Source of the DNA: Amyloporia xantha
Lineage: Eukaryota; Basidiomycota; Agaricomycetes; Polyporales; Adustoporiaceae
Assembly: GCA_036971615.1 (NCBI GenBank)
Contig: JAYKKR010000021.1
Coordinates: 558,001-622,000 of the forward strand
DNA: 64,000 bases
Reading direction: 5' to 3'
The position numbers were made by a program, and so were the translations under genes. The stretch's first letter is position 1, and each line of letters starts with the position of its first letter. Positions 62,554 through 64,000 of this stretch are shown in pieces. Below the pieces are notes generated by a model. It was not told the origin of the DNA. It worked only from the letters and a program-made list of their open reading frames with translations, and did not search any database.

Positions 62554-64000
62554 CTACCGGCGTGCTTGAGAGAACGACGCCCAGAAATTGTCGTAGGATG
62601 GAGGCTTGTCGGCCGCTCGTGAGTCGGCATGTTTTGTGCTCCCTCCAGAGGGATGTGTTGGCCTGTATGTCCCCAGGGTGCGGGATGCAGATCCTGTGAG
62701 CTCGGTGGTGTGTGGTATTTGAGGGGACGGATGCGACAGTCTAGGTATATTGGAGGCGACTGATGCTGGGACAGCATGCGCGTGTGACAGTGATGACTGT
62801 GAGGCCTGCGCAAATGGCGTTGAGGCAGCCTGGGATGAGACGGAAGACATGTCGGATGTAGTCGACTCAGGATTGGTGATGCGATGCGAGGCAGGGTTCC
62901 GCGTATGCGATTTCTTTCTGGACGGACCTGACGTACGAGATACAGCTATCGGAACAGAGGGATCATCATGGATAGTGTCTTCATGTGGACGTTTCTTTGG
63001 GGTGACTGTCTCCGGGAGGTGCTCGGACCCTGGCAGCACTAGGACCTGTCCATGACGAGTGTCATGGGCTAGTTGTGTATCTGCGATCACATTGACAGTG
63101 GATTGTGTGCGTGTGACGTTCTGGACATTCATAGAGGCATTCAGAGGGCCCGAAGGCTGCTGGACTTTCGTCTTCCGTCGGCGAGGAGTATATGTGATAT
63201 CGAGGGACAGCATGAGAGCTGTAAGTTCCTGACCATGACTGTCCCACCAGTGCCATGTGGGCTTGAGCAACATCGCCAAGGAGTGTGCAGAGATAGGGCC
63301 ACCCGTGCATAATTGTTCGATCACAGAGTCGTCCAGAATGGATGTTGAGTCAAACTGTGCGTGCGCATGGTCCCGCTGAAAGACCGCTTCACGCCATGAG
63401 TGAAGACGATGCTTGACTTCTAGATCTGGCATGCCTTTGCGGCATGCCTTGGCTTTGGGATCTTGTAAAATCGTGCCAGGACGGGTCCTGGTGAGTTCGG
63501 ACGGATGACAGATATCACAGCAGGGAACTATCGGAGCTAGCAGAGGAGGTCAGACCTGATAGCCTACACCGCCTAAATAGACTTACAGGTATTAAGCGGA
63601 CTCTCGAACACATGCGCCCACACTTGGCGCCGACATTGGACGCTTTGCACGAATACAAGGAGACCTTCATCTGACGCATCGGGACTGACAGCTGGCTGTT
63701 GGCCGGTGGGGATGCTGTCATTTTTGGAGGTGCCACCGCGATCAATGCCATGAGCGAGAGCATACTCTTTAGCTGTTTTCGCCTCGGTGGTGGATTTGCG
63801 GCCCTTGTTCTCCTGTTTGTTTTTGACTTTGCCTCGTCCTCGGGGCTTCTGTGAGGTCGGTACGTCAACAATGTCTGACCCAGAGCTGCTCAGGTTGACA
63901 CTATATGCTGAGCGTTCAGCAATGAGGACAGCAATTCCGGTACGACCATGGCCACGCGCAGCTCGCCCCGCACGCTGTATGAAGTTGGAAAGTGTCGAAG
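62554..64000 (-). CDS. RecQ-type DEAD/DEAH helicase, C-terminal part (5' end outside window)
   Basis: The first visible codons (63998 downwards) read NFIQRAGRAARGHGRTG, the Q-R-x-G-R-x-x-R motif VI of RecQ-family superfamily 2 helicases. A lysine/arginine-rich tail follows (QKPRGRGKVKNKQENKGRKS), then an intron at about 63535-63590. The next exon has CCDICHPSELTRTRPG, a possible zinc-binding CxxC..H site, then VKHRLHSWREAVFQRDHAHA and a long Ser/Pro-rich end stopping at 62554 (WASFSQARR). As I recall, this layout fits RecQ-like helicases that are multi-copy, often near telomeres or repeats, in Agaricomycetes. The catalytic N-terminal part is outside the window, so completeness is unknown. Confidence 0.75.

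Overview
The window looks like nuclear DNA of a mushroom-forming basidiomycete (Agaricomycetes, possibly Polyporales). The genes are dense and intron-rich, with introns of about 50-65 bp. They include Agaricomycete-typical families (a DUF6533 membrane protein, an integrase-core fragment, an expanded-type RecQ helicase) among conserved eukaryotic housekeeping genes. The organism is inferred from gene content only.

Layout. 1-1311: 5' part of a SCY1-like pseudokinase (minus, cut by the window edge). 1540-3092: a transposon-like element with ~260-bp terminal inverted repeats between TA dinucleotides. 3406-7826: Mediator subunit MED14 (plus). 8022-9738: DUF1295 / steroid 5-alpha-reductase-like membrane protein (minus). 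9747-~14600: arm 1 of an inverted duplication, holding a MYND zinc-finger gene and a short-chain dehydrogenase (SDR) gene whose promoter carries three copies of a palindrome-bearing repeat. 14757-~16460: hormone-sensitive-lipase-like alpha/beta hydrolase with altered active-site residues. 17177-~18110: an unrecognised candidate gene. 18544-20571: ATP-type PEP carboxykinase. 20900-24720: a gene-poor stretch. 24721-25667: a Pro/Ser-rich protein with a 9-bp first exon. 26072-27259: palmitoyl-protein thioesterase. 27839-29518: lineage-specific protein. 29697-~30420: 5'-truncated integrase-core gene. 30940-32552: sarcosine/fructosyl-amine-type flavin oxidase. 32745-35880: arm 2 of the inverted duplication, with an intact SDR gene and a MYND pseudogene that lost ~1.7 kb. 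36136-41752: tandem array of four Ayr1-like SDR genes. 42512-44435: DUF6533 membrane protein. 44955-45304: small basic protein. 45330-47015: two small non-autonomous elements. 49482-51657: UDP-glucose pyrophosphorylase. 52269-54073: Cdc1/Ted1-type GPI-remodelling phosphoesterase. 54527-59801: Rad5/HLTF-like helicase with HIRAN and RING. 60015-61859: BSD-domain protein. 62554-64000: C-terminal end of a RecQ-type helicase (minus, cut by the window edge).

The flanks are ordinary housekeeping DNA. The accessory core is about 8-44 kb: six intact or nearly intact SDR genes, a steroid-reductase-like enzyme, a lipase-type hydrolase and a flavin oxidase, arranged by one inverted segmental duplication and a tandem expansion. 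A shared role in modifying lipids, sterols or xenobiotics is possible but is inference. Three genes (MED14, the MYND gene, the fourth tandem SDR) each carry an apparent one-base C or G gain that breaks an otherwise conserved frame. This could be residual assembly error or real decay. Exon boundaries were read by eye from GT..AG sites and reading-frame continuity, so individual junctions may be off.
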